From: Aliikangiella marina
GTDB lineage: Bacteria; Pseudomonadota; Gammaproteobacteria; Enterobacterales; Kangiellaceae
Assembly: GCF_007004765.1 (NCBI RefSeq)
Contig: NZ_VIKR01000005.1
Location: 310,001-374,000, forward strand
Direction of reading: 5' to 3'
Length of the DNA: 64,000 nucleotides
This document shows, one piece after another, positions 33,657 to 41,717 of the stretch. Below the pieces are notes generated by a model. The model was given only the letters and a program-made list of their open reading frames with translations. It had not been told where the DNA came from and did no database searches. The translations under genes and the position numbers were made by a program. Numbering within the stretch: the stretch's first letter is position 1; each line of letters starts with the position of its first letter.

Positions 33657-34382
33657 ATGCAGTTAGTTCCAGTTTTAGAAATTCGACATGGTAAGGGCGT
33701 ACATACGCGTCCCAAGAACAATTTTGTTGATGAAGTGGTTAAAGAAGATGCGATGCAAGTGGTTACCGGTTGGTATCAAGAGGGCGTTCGCCGAATTCAT
33801 GTGGTTGACGTTGACGCCGTTGAGAGCGGCGAGCCGGAAAACGTCGATCTAATCGCGAAAATCAAACAAACCTATCCCGATCTGTCGCTGCAAGTTATTG
33901 GTGGTATTAAGTGTATTGAGTCTGCGTATGTGTGGATTGATGCCGGCGCTGATTTTTTGGTTCTCAATGGCAAAGCCATTCGCCAACGAAATTTGCTCGA
34001 TGATATTTGTGTTGAATTTCCCAACCGGGTATTGGTGGAAATTGATTGCCGCCGGGGACAGGTGGGCGTTAATGGTCAAACATTAACTCACCTTGCCCAA
34101 CAATTAGAAGACGATGGTGTTGTTGGTTTGGTTGTCACCGATGTTGCGAATCATAACGGTGAAGTTAATGCTGGGTTGGCGAGTATAAGTGAACTCAGCA
34201 GTGCAATCGAAATTCCGGTTTTTGCTAATGGGGTTGTTGATAAGTTAGACGATTTAAAGCGATTACTCGACTCGCAAAGCGCAAAGCCTTCAGGCGTGTT
34301 AGTGGGTAAGGCGATATATAACGGTGGGATCCGCCTTAATGAAGCCAACTCAATGCTAGCCCAATATCAAGAGGCGTCTTGA
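33657..34382 (+). CDS. HisA/HisF-fold TIM-barrel protein, function uncertain
   Basis: 241 residues covering a whole HisA-type barrel. LVPVLEIRHGKGV opens strand 1, IHVVDVDAVESGEP strand 2, LQVIGGIKCIESA strand 3, VLVEIDCRRGQVGVNG strand 5, VVTDVANHNGEVN strand 6, and VFANGVVDKLDDLK strand 7 with its phosphate loop. The first catalytic Asp of HisA (PALDL-type) is Glu8 here, while the second, Asp130, is kept. No his genes are nearby. Either a divergent HisA or a related isomerase acting on another aminated ribotide. GGAG lies 8 bases before the ATG. Confidence 0.8.
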   Translation: MQLVPVLEIRHGKGVHTRPKNNFVDEVVKEDAMQVVTGWYQEGVRRIHVVDVDAVESGEPENVDLIAKIKQTYPDLSLQVIGGIKCIESAYVWIDAGADFLVLNGKAIRQRNLLDDICVEFPNRVLVEIDCRRGQVGVNGQTLTHLAQQLEDDGVVGLVVTDVANHNGEVNAGLASISELSSAIEIPVFANGVVDKLDDLKRLLDSQSAKPSGVLVGKAIYNGGIRLNEANSMLAQYQEAS

Positions 34383-34543
34383 GGCCTATCTGTGCGAATT
34401 GCGTTCTAACACTTCGAATAAAGGCCTGCCCCAAGTACCTGCCTCAAGAATCGGTTACGTGTAATATATCAGTGTTTCAGGCCTGGTGTTTGTAAGAAGA
34501 GATTAGAAGCGCTTGCATGAATGAAAACGCAGCGATTTAATGT

Positions 34544-35194
34544 TTACCAAGAATGCGGCAAGGATTTATGCAGAATAATCTTGTTGTCTTCCTGAGAAAT
34601 ATATCCGCCAGCTCTTAAATCTTTGAGAATTCGCGCGACCATCTCCCTTGACGCGCCCACCCGACTAGCGATGTTCTGTTGAGTGAGTTTTTCGTTGATG
34701 ACTCTGACCCCATCGATTTCTTCCGATAAATTGAGAAAAGTAACCGCAATTCGTCGATACACGTCCATCAATCCCAACTTTCGGATAGTCTCTGTGGCTT
34801 CAATTAATCGAGTCGATAGGTTTTCAATCAAGTTGATAGCAAAACTTGGGTAGTTAGCAAGGCATCGCCGGAAGTCAGACTCAGGCATAATCCCCAAACG
34901 AGAGTCTTCTAAAGTCAAAACAGACGCGGTTCTGGGAATCGATTTGATCAGCCCCAATTCACCAAAAAACTCGCCTGCTTCATGGATATTTACGATAATT
35001 TCCTTGCCATTGTCATCGTCCAAGTAGACCTTAACACGTCCATCGAGCAAGAAATAGAGACTGTGCGAATCGTCTCCCTCGGTCACAATTTGGGTCTTTT
35101 TTGGGAAGCTTCGAGTATGAATATGCGAAAGAATACCGTCCACGGTCTCCTTTTCGAGATCATTAAATAGCTCAAAATTTCGCAATTGTGACAT
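34544..35194 (-). CDS. Crp/Fnr family transcriptional regulator
   Basis: 216 residues. The N-terminal cyclic-nucleotide-binding fold (about 10-125) has SLYFLLDGRVKVYL, GEFFGELGLI and PRTASVLTLEDSRLG. A dimerisation helix and a winged helix follow (LTQQNIASRVGASREMVARILKDLRAGGYI, about 168-197). There is no N-terminal cysteine cluster, so it is not an oxygen sensor of the FNR type. The phosphate-binding cassette reads GELGLIKSIPRTAS, close to the cAMP-binding pattern, but the ligand is uncertain. AAAGGT lies before the ATG. Confidence 0.9.
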   Translation of the reverse strand: MSQLRNFELFNDLEKETVDGILSHIHTRSFPKKTQIVTEGDDSHSLYFLLDGRVKVYLDDDNGKEIIVNIHEAGEFFGELGLIKSIPRTASVLTLEDSRLGIMPESDFRRCLANYPSFAINLIENLSTRLIEATETIRKLGLMDVYRRIAVTFLNLSEEIDGVRVINEKLTQQNIASRVGASREMVARILKDLRAGGYISQEDNKIILHKSLPHSW

Positions 35195-35412
35195 AAAATA
35201 CCTTTAACCCTTTTAAACTTGAGTCTAGTTTACGCTAAAATGTAGTGCAAGTGCTGATTGAGCATGTAAATATTTCACAAAAAAACAACAAAGTAATCAC
35301 CTAGTTAGGCGCTCTTGTTAATTTATAATGAACCATATTGGTGTAATTGTATCCAGCGTTTGTAGGAAAATAATTATTAAAAGTAAATGTCTGGTTTCCC
35401 GTAAGGATTGTT

Positions 35413-35964
35413 TTGCAGCTATTGGATAAAAATTGGCTCTTGCTACTGCTGCTACTGATGGGGTTGTGGCTTCTGCCCAGCGAAGCAGAGACGGTAAGAG
35501 AATATACAGGTCAAAAAAATGTTTATGTGACTGAGTGGTCTAAGCTCAAGCACCGGGCAGAGTTAGGTGATCCTGAAGCATTATTTGTCCTTGGCAATTT
35601 TTATTTTGACCCACCCAAAGGCAGTGGCTTTCGAAAAAACTACCGAAAAGCCGCCGAATATTATTTCCAAGCCAGTTTGCGAGATTATCCAGCCGCCCAA
35701 TACAACGTCGCTTTGATGCTTGCCCAAGGTTTGGGCTTTGAGCAAGATGTCGTTGAATCCTACGCATGGTTTTACATTGCTTCTATCAATCCAAGTCCTA
35801 CCGCCAAGCACATCAATAACAAAACGGCGGTGATTGTCGAACAACTGCGCACCGAAATTCCCTCAGAGCAGCTCTCAATTGCCGAACAAAAAGCCGAAAC
35901 ATACCTGGGTATCATTAAATCTAAGCGTTTCCGCGAAGCGAAAATGCCGCTACGAAAAAGCTAG
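35413..35964 (+). CDS. Exported Sel1-repeat protein
   Basis: 183 residues from a TTG start 5 bases after AAGGA. A signal peptide (WLLLLLLLMGLWLLPSEA) is followed by two Sel1/TPR-like repeats (about 45-115): GDPEALFVLGNFYFD, NYRKAAEYYFQASLRDYPAAQYNVALMLAQGLGFEQD, ESYAWFYIAS. Sel1 proteins usually scaffold protein complexes in the periplasm. No partner is evident from neighbours. A helical tail follows. Confidence 0.8.
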   Translation: MQLLDKNWLLLLLLLMGLWLLPSEAETVREYTGQKNVYVTEWSKLKHRAELGDPEALFVLGNFYFDPPKGSGFRKNYRKAAEYYFQASLRDYPAAQYNVALMLAQGLGFEQDVVESYAWFYIASINPSPTAKHINNKTAVIVEQLRTEIPSEQLSIAEQKAETYLGIIKSKRFREAKMPLRKS

Positions 35965-35984
35965 CGACCCGTTCAAACATGCTG

Positions 35985-36890
35985 TCAAAGCGTCTCCTCA
36001 GCGGCGCGCTCAAGCGCTTTCGACTCCTTTTGATTTTTCTTGTGCTTAAAGATAACCAAGATATTCGCACCAATGATCATGCTCGCGCCAACGACTTTTT
36101 GCCATGTGATTGCCTCGCCAAGGAAGAAGTAACTCATCATCATCGCTAACGGAACATATCCATAATAAATGACTGCAGTAAAGTTAGCCGGTAATTCGGT
36201 ACTGACTTTAATCCAAATAGTATGCGCAACAAGGGTACAGACCACACCGAGTGCGGCGAGACTTAACCAGTCGGTTCGGCTCAAGTCGAAGTTTGCCTGT
36301 GGCAATAAAAGGGCAAAAAATAACAAAGCAAATCCGAATTGACCAAGTCCCCGAGTGTTAGTTGTTAGATGGGAGAGTTGTCGATTAATCAGGGGTAAAC
36401 AGGCGTATAGAAAGCCACTGACAACCGCAATTGCAAACCCGAGTAGTTTCTCTGAGTCAATCGAGAGTTGTGGTGATGCGACGTAGATCCCGATGAAAGC
36501 AATAAGTACCGCCATTAAATCGATTAACGATAACTTTTCTTTGAAGATAGCAGCATTCAAGAGCAATAAATGCACCCCGAAGGTCGCAACGCCAATGGCA
36601 GCCAAAGAGGCATCTGCGAGTTTGATACTCTTAAAATAAGCATACCAATGGATAGCAAAGACGAATCCTAAAAAGCCTAGCCAGCGCCACTCTTTTGGGT
36701 TCAATACCACCCTGCCTCGAGTGAAAAGAAGTATTATGGCAAGGCCGACTGACGCAATCGCTAAGCGGATTATGCCGATAGTTGCTTCATTTGCTTGCGT
36801 GTAGCGTATTAATACTGGAACAAAACTCATCAAGACTACCGCTATTACAGCGAGCGAAAGCAGGGCATTAATTGAGTGTTTTGAGCGCAT
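35985..36890 (-). CDS. DMT superfamily transporter (EamA family)
   Basis: 301 residues from the ATG at 36890; an upstream reading adds 27 non-hydrophobic residues and would place a polar stretch before helix 1. Ten membrane helices in two EamA repeats are visible (LAVIAVVLMSFVPVLIRYTQAN opens the first, LGFAIAVVSGFLYACLPLINRQ the second). The substrate is unknown, typically amino acids or related metabolites. A charged tail (KHKKNQKESKALERAAEE) ends the protein. It is distinct from RarD at 11230. Confidence 0.87.
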   Translation of the reverse strand: MRSKHSINALLSLAVIAVVLMSFVPVLIRYTQANEATIGIIRLAIASVGLAIILLFTRGRVVLNPKEWRWLGFLGFVFAIHWYAYFKSIKLADASLAAIGVATFGVHLLLLNAAIFKEKLSLIDLMAVLIAFIGIYVASPQLSIDSEKLLGFAIAVVSGFLYACLPLINRQLSHLTTNTRGLGQFGFALLFFALLLPQANFDLSRTDWLSLAALGVVCTLVAHTIWIKVSTELPANFTAVIYYGYVPLAMMMSYFFLGEAITWQKVVGASMIIGANILVIFKHKKNQKESKALERAAEETL

Positions 36891-37026
36891 AGTATCCAGC
36901 TGGTTGTTAACAAGAAAACTATTGATTAACTGAGTAACCGAAGAGTAATCAAATGGTAATTGATTTGGCAAGTAACAAGGTGCTGGTTATTATGCTTAAA
37001 AGTGATGGGCGAGTAAAAGTCTAACC

Positions 37027-37593
37027 ATGAAGCATCTGACAAGAGTCATACTACTGACAACCGTTAATATTCTGCTGTTTTCCAGTTTACCGAGCCATAG
37101 CAAAAGCCTGTCTAGTCAGGCGTCGCAATTGAAGTTTGCACTTGGGGAATTACAGCTCAGACGAAATGATCCAGCGAGACAGAAGGCTTTTCTGGCTGCA
37201 TTCCCGAAAAATGCTCGCGACTTTAACCGGTTGTTTAACAGTGCGAGTCGAGATGAATTATGGGATGGTAACCCGTATATTTTTGAACTAGAGAGTGTTG
37301 TTCAAAATAATCCTCAACAAGGTTTTGAAATTGTTTTGGGACTAGCAAGTCAATTAACGTGGGCTCCTGACGCGCCAAACTATTTGCAATTTGCTTTGAT
37401 GAAAATCTCCATCGATAATCCGTTCGAATTTGCCAAACAGTACGAGGGACTTTCAGAAAAACAACGAAAGAATGTCGTTAAATTTTTAACAGAGAGTAAA
37501 AATGGGCCAGCTGTGGGGTATCGGCAATTGATTGGAATTTTGAAACGAGTCAATAAAAAAGCGGTAGCGCAAGAATTAGAAAAAGCACTTTGA
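37027..37593 (+). CDS. Exported protein of unknown function
   Basis: 188 residues. A signal peptide (VILLTTVNILLFSSLPSHS) leads into a helical protein with AFLAAFPKNARDFNRLFN, QLTWAPDAPNYLQFALMKI and LSEKQRKNVVKFLTESK. The pattern FxxxFPxxxxxFxxLF followed by a helix with WAPDAPNYLQ resembles an uncharacterised family found in several gram-negative groups, from memory. No enzymatic motif is seen. It stands alone between convergent and divergent genes. Confidence 0.65.
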   Translation: MKHLTRVILLTTVNILLFSSLPSHSKSLSSQASQLKFALGELQLRRNDPARQKAFLAAFPKNARDFNRLFNSASRDELWDGNPYIFELESVVQNNPQQGFEIVLGLASQLTWAPDAPNYLQFALMKISIDNPFEFAKQYEGLSEKQRKNVVKFLTESKNGPAVGYRQLIGILKRVNKKAVAQELEKAL

Positions 37594-37851
37594 ATCTCAT
37601 TAATCGTTAATTAATTGGCAATTGGTTTTCGAACTGACGTACGAGTTTTAGATCGGAGCGACGAAAACTCGCTAAGACGAGCCAGATCGCTGATTTAGCA
37701 TTTGGGCAGACAGCCCGGCCTGCGCATCATTTATTACTTGAAGAGTTGAGAGAACTGTTAAGTCAATAAAAGATAGAGCTCGCAGGACGGACTGAATCTG
37801 GAATACCAAATCGAAAATTGGTATGTAACCGTTTTACTAACCGCAGAGGAC

Positions 37852-38226
37852 TTAGTTATAGCTTGAGACTTCCGCTAAAACATCATGGCCCCAACCGATT
37901 AATGTATCATTCTTAAAAACCAGTGGTGTGGTTTCATCTTTTGTCGTATCGCCATCAGAGTGACGATGATGGGTGCGATAAAATAAAATTCGATATTGGT
38001 CCTCGCCTCGACTAAAAGCTTCTGAAAAATTCGGTGCACCTAGTCGGGAGACAACTCGTTGCCGTGATTCATTAAGTTCAAGGCGACTAATAAGAGAGCG
38101 GTTTTCGCGTTGCTCAGACTTCCAGTCAGAGTCATTCCAGTCGCGGTACTCGCCATCAACGATGATACAACCGGATAAAGAAACCGCGAGTAAGCTTGCA
38201 GCGGCCAGATTGAGTAATTGTTTCAT
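37852..38226 (-). CDS. DUF3192 lipoprotein
   Basis: 124 residues from the ATG with GGAGGAAGC just upstream. The lipobox LSGC is followed by Ile, consistent with outer-membrane sorting. The mature part has SLISRLELNESRQRVVSRLGAPNFSEAF, like the SmpA/BamE-type turn found in DUF3192 proteins, then QYRILFYRTH and TPLVFKNDTLIGWG. Function unknown. Confidence 0.87.
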   Translation of the reverse strand: MKQLLNLAAASLLAVSLSGCIIVDGEYRDWNDSDWKSEQRENRSLISRLELNESRQRVVSRLGAPNFSEAFSRGEDQYRILFYRTHHRHSDGDTTKDETTPLVFKNDTLIGWGHDVLAEVSSYN

Positions 38227-38558
38227 GCTTCCTCCATACTCATTGATTTTATATTTAACGATGAATTCCAAAAACGAATTGTTGCTGATTTAGCAGGTAT
38301 TGTGCCAATTGCTACAAGTCAGATAATTAGAGGGGTTCCCTAAAGGTTTAAGCAGAAAATTTTAAAATTCGATTTTAAAATTAGTGGTTTAAACCAAAAT
38401 ATTGTGAAATCTTTAATTATTTGAATCATGTTGCTACTGACTTTTTATTTCTGTGGATATCAGAAGTTGGGATTATGTAGACAATTGGTTGAACTCAAGC
38501 TGAACGCTAGGATTGAGACAATATTTTTATCCGTCTTCTCTAGTGTTCTCTGTGTTTA

Positions 38559-38607
38559 TTGTCAAACGAAGGGATTGTAAACTTAAACAAAACACATTAT
38601 ATTGTGC
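38559..38607 (+). promoter_or_regulatory. nrdAB promoter with NrdR-like box
   Basis: TTGTAA (38575-38580) and TATATT (38598-38603) are separated by 17 bases, a standard sigma-70 arrangement. The sequence acacattatattgtgc (38592-38607) overlaps the -10 element and agrees at 14 of 16 positions with the NrdR consensus acaCwAtATaTwGtgt. Only one such box is visible, whereas NrdR usually uses two at phased spacing. Transcription from here would include the cobalamin riboswitch. Confidence 0.55.
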
Positions 38608-38624
38608 TTCGGAAACCATTAGTT

Positions 38625-38738
38625 TCTATATCTGGTGGTTTTTAATACAATTTGTGGTAGGGGAAGCTGGTGAAAATCCAGCACTGTCGCGCAACGGTGA
38701 TAAGCTACATTAGCTTTTAGTCCGATTACCTACATCCG
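38625..38738 (+). promoter_or_regulatory. Cobalamin (AdoCbl) riboswitch aptamer upstream of nrdAB
   Basis: Conserved parts are present in order. GGTGGTTTTTAATAC opens the element. Next come AGGGGAAGCTGGTGAAAATCC and AGCACTGTCGCGCAACGGTGATAAGC, variants of the canonical GGGAA..GGTGAAAATCC..CCCGCAACTGTAAGC core. AGTCCGATTACCTACAT follows, corresponding to the AGTCCGAAGACCTGCC region. Cobalamin riboswitches are known ahead of B12-independent enzymes with B12-dependent counterparts, including class Ia ribonucleotide reductase, in genomes that also have the B12-dependent enzyme. Cobalamin would then lower nrdAB expression. Confidence 0.88.
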
Positions 38739-38745
38739 TTTAATT

Positions 38746-38855
38746 ATGCCTCGCGTAAAGGTATGGATTGAAAGTCTTCGGGACCCGCTAGGGGTTGGAT
38801 TCCGTTTGTCGGCTTAACTCCGCTTCACGCGAGCATTATTCTCAGTGAAGAGGAA
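38746..38855 (+). promoter_or_regulatory. Riboswitch expression platform of nrdA
   Basis: Three pairings compete. (1) P13-type hairpin ATGCCT (38746-38751) with AGGTAT (38759-38764), loop CGCGTAA, able to kiss CGCG at 38688-38691 in the aptamer. (2) CTCGCGTAAAG (38750-38760) with CTTCACGCGAG (38823-38833), 10 of 11 pairs. (3) CTTCAC (38823-38828) with GTGAAG (38845-38850), which covers the start of the ribosome site AGAGGA (38849-38854). Pairing 2 frees the ribosome site; pairing 1 lets pairing 3 hide it. Confidence 0.6.
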
Positions 38856-38858
38856 ATT

Positions 38859-41696
38859 ATGCTCGAAACCATTGATGCTCAAGAATCAACCCATTTAGGT
38901 GATTCAAGCGAACGCACACCTTCTAACGCAGAGACCTCTGCCAATCAAGAAAATCAATATGCGGTTATTCGTCGTAACGGCACCGTAACACCGTTTGATT
39001 TAAACAAGATAAAAGTCGCTATGACTAAAGCTTTTCTCGCCGTAGAAGGTGACTTAGCGCTAGATTCAAACCGTGTTCATCAGTCTGTTGAGACGCTTGC
39101 CAATCAAGTCTATCAAGCTCTGATCCGCCGTTTACCTGAAAGTGGCGTGATGCATATTGAAGATATTCAAGATCAGGTTGAACTTGCGTTGATGAGAGCT
39201 GGTGAACAAAAAACCGCTCGAGCCTATGTGTTGTATCGCGCTGAGCATGAAAAACAAAGACAGGCTCTGCAAGAAGATTCCCCATATAGTCGCAAAAGCC
39301 AATTAACCATTCGTCAGCCAGATGGCGCGATGCTCCCGCTTGAAAAAATCAATATTAATCAGATTATAGAATTGGCTGTTGCGGAGATTGATGATGTTTC
39401 AGGTGAGACGCTGATTGAGCTGACATTGAATAATGTTTTCGATGGAATGACTTTGCAAGATTTAAATGACGCGATGGTATTAGCTGCAAGAAGTTTGATC
39501 GATCAAGAGCCTAACTACAGTCAAGTTGCCGCAAGATTGTTGTTAGCGAACTTGCGTTTAGAAGCGCTATCATTTTTAAACCAATCGTCGAAGAATCTTA
39601 CTCAATCTGAATTCGAATCTCACTATGGTGAGTATTTTATCCAGTATGTTCATAAAGCCTCTGAGCTAGAGTTACTTGATGAAGAGCTGACTCGATTTGA
39701 TTTAAAAAAATTGGCAAAAGCAATTGTGCCGAACCGCGATCTGTCTTTTAACTATCTGGGATTACAAACCCTATACGATCGCTATTTCATTCATAGTGAA
39801 GAAATCCGTTTTGAATTGCCACAAGCATTTTTTATGCGGGTTGCGATGGGTTTAGCAATGAATGAAATTGAACGAGAAGAAAAAGCGATAGAGTTCTATA
39901 AAGTTTTATCTAACTTTGATTTTATGTGCTCAACCCCTACGCTTTTTAACTCTGGAACACGACGGCCACAGTTGTCATCCTGTTACCTGACCACAGTTCC
40001 TGATCATTTGTTTGGTATTTATGACGCATTTAGGGACAACGCCATGTTGTCTAAGTTTGCTGGAGGGCTTGGCAATGATTGGACCCGTGTTCGCGGTATG
40101 GGTTCGTACATACAAGGTACCAATGGTAAGTCTCAGGGCGTTGTTCCATTTTTAAAGGTAGCCAATGATACGGCGGTGGCGGTTAATCAAGGGGGTAAAC
40201 GTAAAGGCGCAGTCTGCGCTTACCTTGAAACTTGGCATATTGATATCGAGGATTTTTTAGAGCTTCGTAAAAACACCGGTGATGAACGGCGTAGAACTCA
40301 CGATATGAATAGTGCAAATTGGATTCCTGATCTTTTTATGCAGCGCGTGATAGAAGATCAAGACTGGACACTATTCTCACCAGAAGAAGTTGATGATTTA
40401 CATGAGCTGAGTGGACAGGCATTTGCTGTTGCGTATAGTGCTTATGAAGATAAAGCTGGACGGGGTGAAATTACACTCTACCGAACCGTTAAGGCGAAAG
40501 AGCTTTGGCGGAAAATGCTGGCAATGCTTTTTGAAACCGGTCACCCATGGATTACTTTTAAAGATCCCTGCAATATTCGTTACACCAACCAACATCAAGG
40601 TGTTGTTCATAGTTCCAATTTATGTACGGAAATTACTCTTCATACGAGCGATGATGAGATTGCTGTGTGCAATTTAGGCTCTGTTAACTTGCCTGCTCAT
40701 TTTAATAATGGCGAGCTTGATAAAGAAAAGTTAGAACGCACCATAACCACAGCAATGAGAATGCTCGACAATGTTATCGAATATAATTATTACAGCGTAC
40801 CGCAAGCGAGAAATTCAAACTTAAAACATCGCCCAGTTGGTTTAGGAATTATGGGGTTTCATGATGCGCTTTACATAAAGAATATTCCTTACGCGAGTGA
40901 AGAAGCTGTTGGTTTTGCGGATGAATCGATGGAGCTCGTGAGCTATCTGGCCATTAGTGCGTCTAATCGATTGGCTCAAGAACGTGGACGTTACTCGACC
41001 TTCGAGGGCTCGCTTTGGAGCAAGGGTATTCTGCCAATTGATTCAGTGAATCAACTGGCACAAGAAAGAGGTAATTATTTTAACCAAGACTCCTCCCAAC
41101 GACTCAATTGGGACACGTTGAGAGAGAGTATTGTCAAGCATGGTATGAGAAACAGTAATTGTTTGGCCATTGCTCCAACAGCAACAATCTCAAATATTTG
41201 TGGCGTTAGCCAATCCATTGAACCGACGTATCAAAATCTCTATGTAAAATCAAACCTATCGGGAGAGTTTAGCGTTGCAAATGCCCACTTAATCGCTCGC
41301 CTAAAATCGCTTGGTTTGTGGGATGAAGTAATGGTGAATGATCTCAAGTATTTCGATGGATCGGTTCAGCAAATTGATCGCATTCCAGACGACTTAAAAG
41401 CATTATTTGCGACAGCATTCGAAATTGATTCTCGTTGGTTAGTTGAAGCGGCTTCAAGGCGTCAGAAATGGATCGACCAAGCGCAGAGTCTCAACCTTTA
41501 TATGGCAGAAGCCTCTGGTAAGAAGCTCGACCAATTATACAAGCTGGCCTGGGTCAGAGGTTTGAAAACAACTTATTACTTACGTTCACTCGGGGCAACA
41601 CAAATGGAGAAAAGTACGTCGCAACAATCAAAATTGGCGACAGAGCCACCTAAGGTCTGTTCAATTCTTGAACCTGACTGTGAAGCTTGTCAATAG
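38859..41696 (+). CDS. nrdA: Class Ia ribonucleoside-diphosphate reductase, large subunit
   Basis: 945 residues, longer than E. coli NrdA (761) because two ATP-cone domains are present (about 34-125, YAVIRRNGTVTPFDLNK; and about 147-235, LTIRQPDGAMLPLEKININ). This is the Pseudomonas-type form, with ATP/dATP control at the cones. Catalytic landmarks are FNSGTRRPQLSSCYL, NLCTEI, the loop NCLAIAPTATISN, and a C-terminal pair of redox cysteines (CEAC). Reduces ribonucleoside diphosphates using the radical of NrdB. Ribosome site AGAGGA is 4 bases upstream and lies in the riboswitch platform. nrdB follows 21 bases later. Confidence 0.96.
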   Translation: MLETIDAQESTHLGDSSERTPSNAETSANQENQYAVIRRNGTVTPFDLNKIKVAMTKAFLAVEGDLALDSNRVHQSVETLANQVYQALIRRLPESGVMHIEDIQDQVELALMRAGEQKTARAYVLYRAEHEKQRQALQEDSPYSRKSQLTIRQPDGAMLPLEKININQIIELAVAEIDDVSGETLIELTLNNVFDGMTLQDLNDAMVLAARSLIDQEPNYSQVAARLLLANLRLEALSFLNQSSKNLTQSEFESHYGEYFIQYVHKASELELLDEELTRFDLKKLAKAIVPNRDLSFNYLGLQTLYDRYFIHSEEIRFELPQAFFMRVAMGLAMNEIEREEKAIEFYKVLSNFDFMCSTPTLFNSGTRRPQLSSCYLTTVPDHLFGIYDAFRDNAMLSKFAGGLGNDWTRVRGMGSYIQGTNGKSQGVVPFLKVANDTAVAVNQGGKRKGAVCAYLETWHIDIEDFLELRKNTGDERRRTHDMNSANWIPDLFMQRVIEDQDWTLFSPEEVDDLHELSGQAFAVAYSAYEDKAGRGEITLYRTVKAKELWRKMLAMLFETGHPWITFKDPCNIRYTNQHQGVVHSSNLCTEITLHTSDDEIAVCNLGSVNLPAHFNNGELDKEKLERTITTAMRMLDNVIEYNYYSVPQARNSNLKHRPVGLGIMGFHDALYIKNIPYASEEAVGFADESMELVSYLAISASNRLAQERGRYSTFEGSLWSKGILPIDSVNQLAQERGNYFNQDSSQRLNWDTLRESIVKHGMRNSNCLAIAPTATISNICGVSQSIEPTYQNLYVKSNLSGEFSVANAHLIARLKSLGLWDEVMVNDLKYFDGSVQQIDRIPDDLKALFATAFEIDSRWLVEAASRRQKWIDQAQSLNLYMAEASGKKLDQLYKLAWVRGLKTTYYLRSLGATQMEKSTSQQSKLATEPPKVCSILEPDCEACQ

Positions 41697-41717
41697 AATA
41701 AAAAAAGGAGAAAAGTG

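Noticed and set aside
37803-37824. ATACCAA/TTGGTAT hairpin after the DUF3192 lipoprotein gene as a terminator
   Set aside because: Short stem with an 8-base loop and no T run on either strand; too weak to call.
38513-38713. 66-residue open frame upstream of nrdA
   Set aside because: It runs through the promoter and the riboswitch aptamer, lacks a ribosome site, and its sequence is explained by RNA structure.
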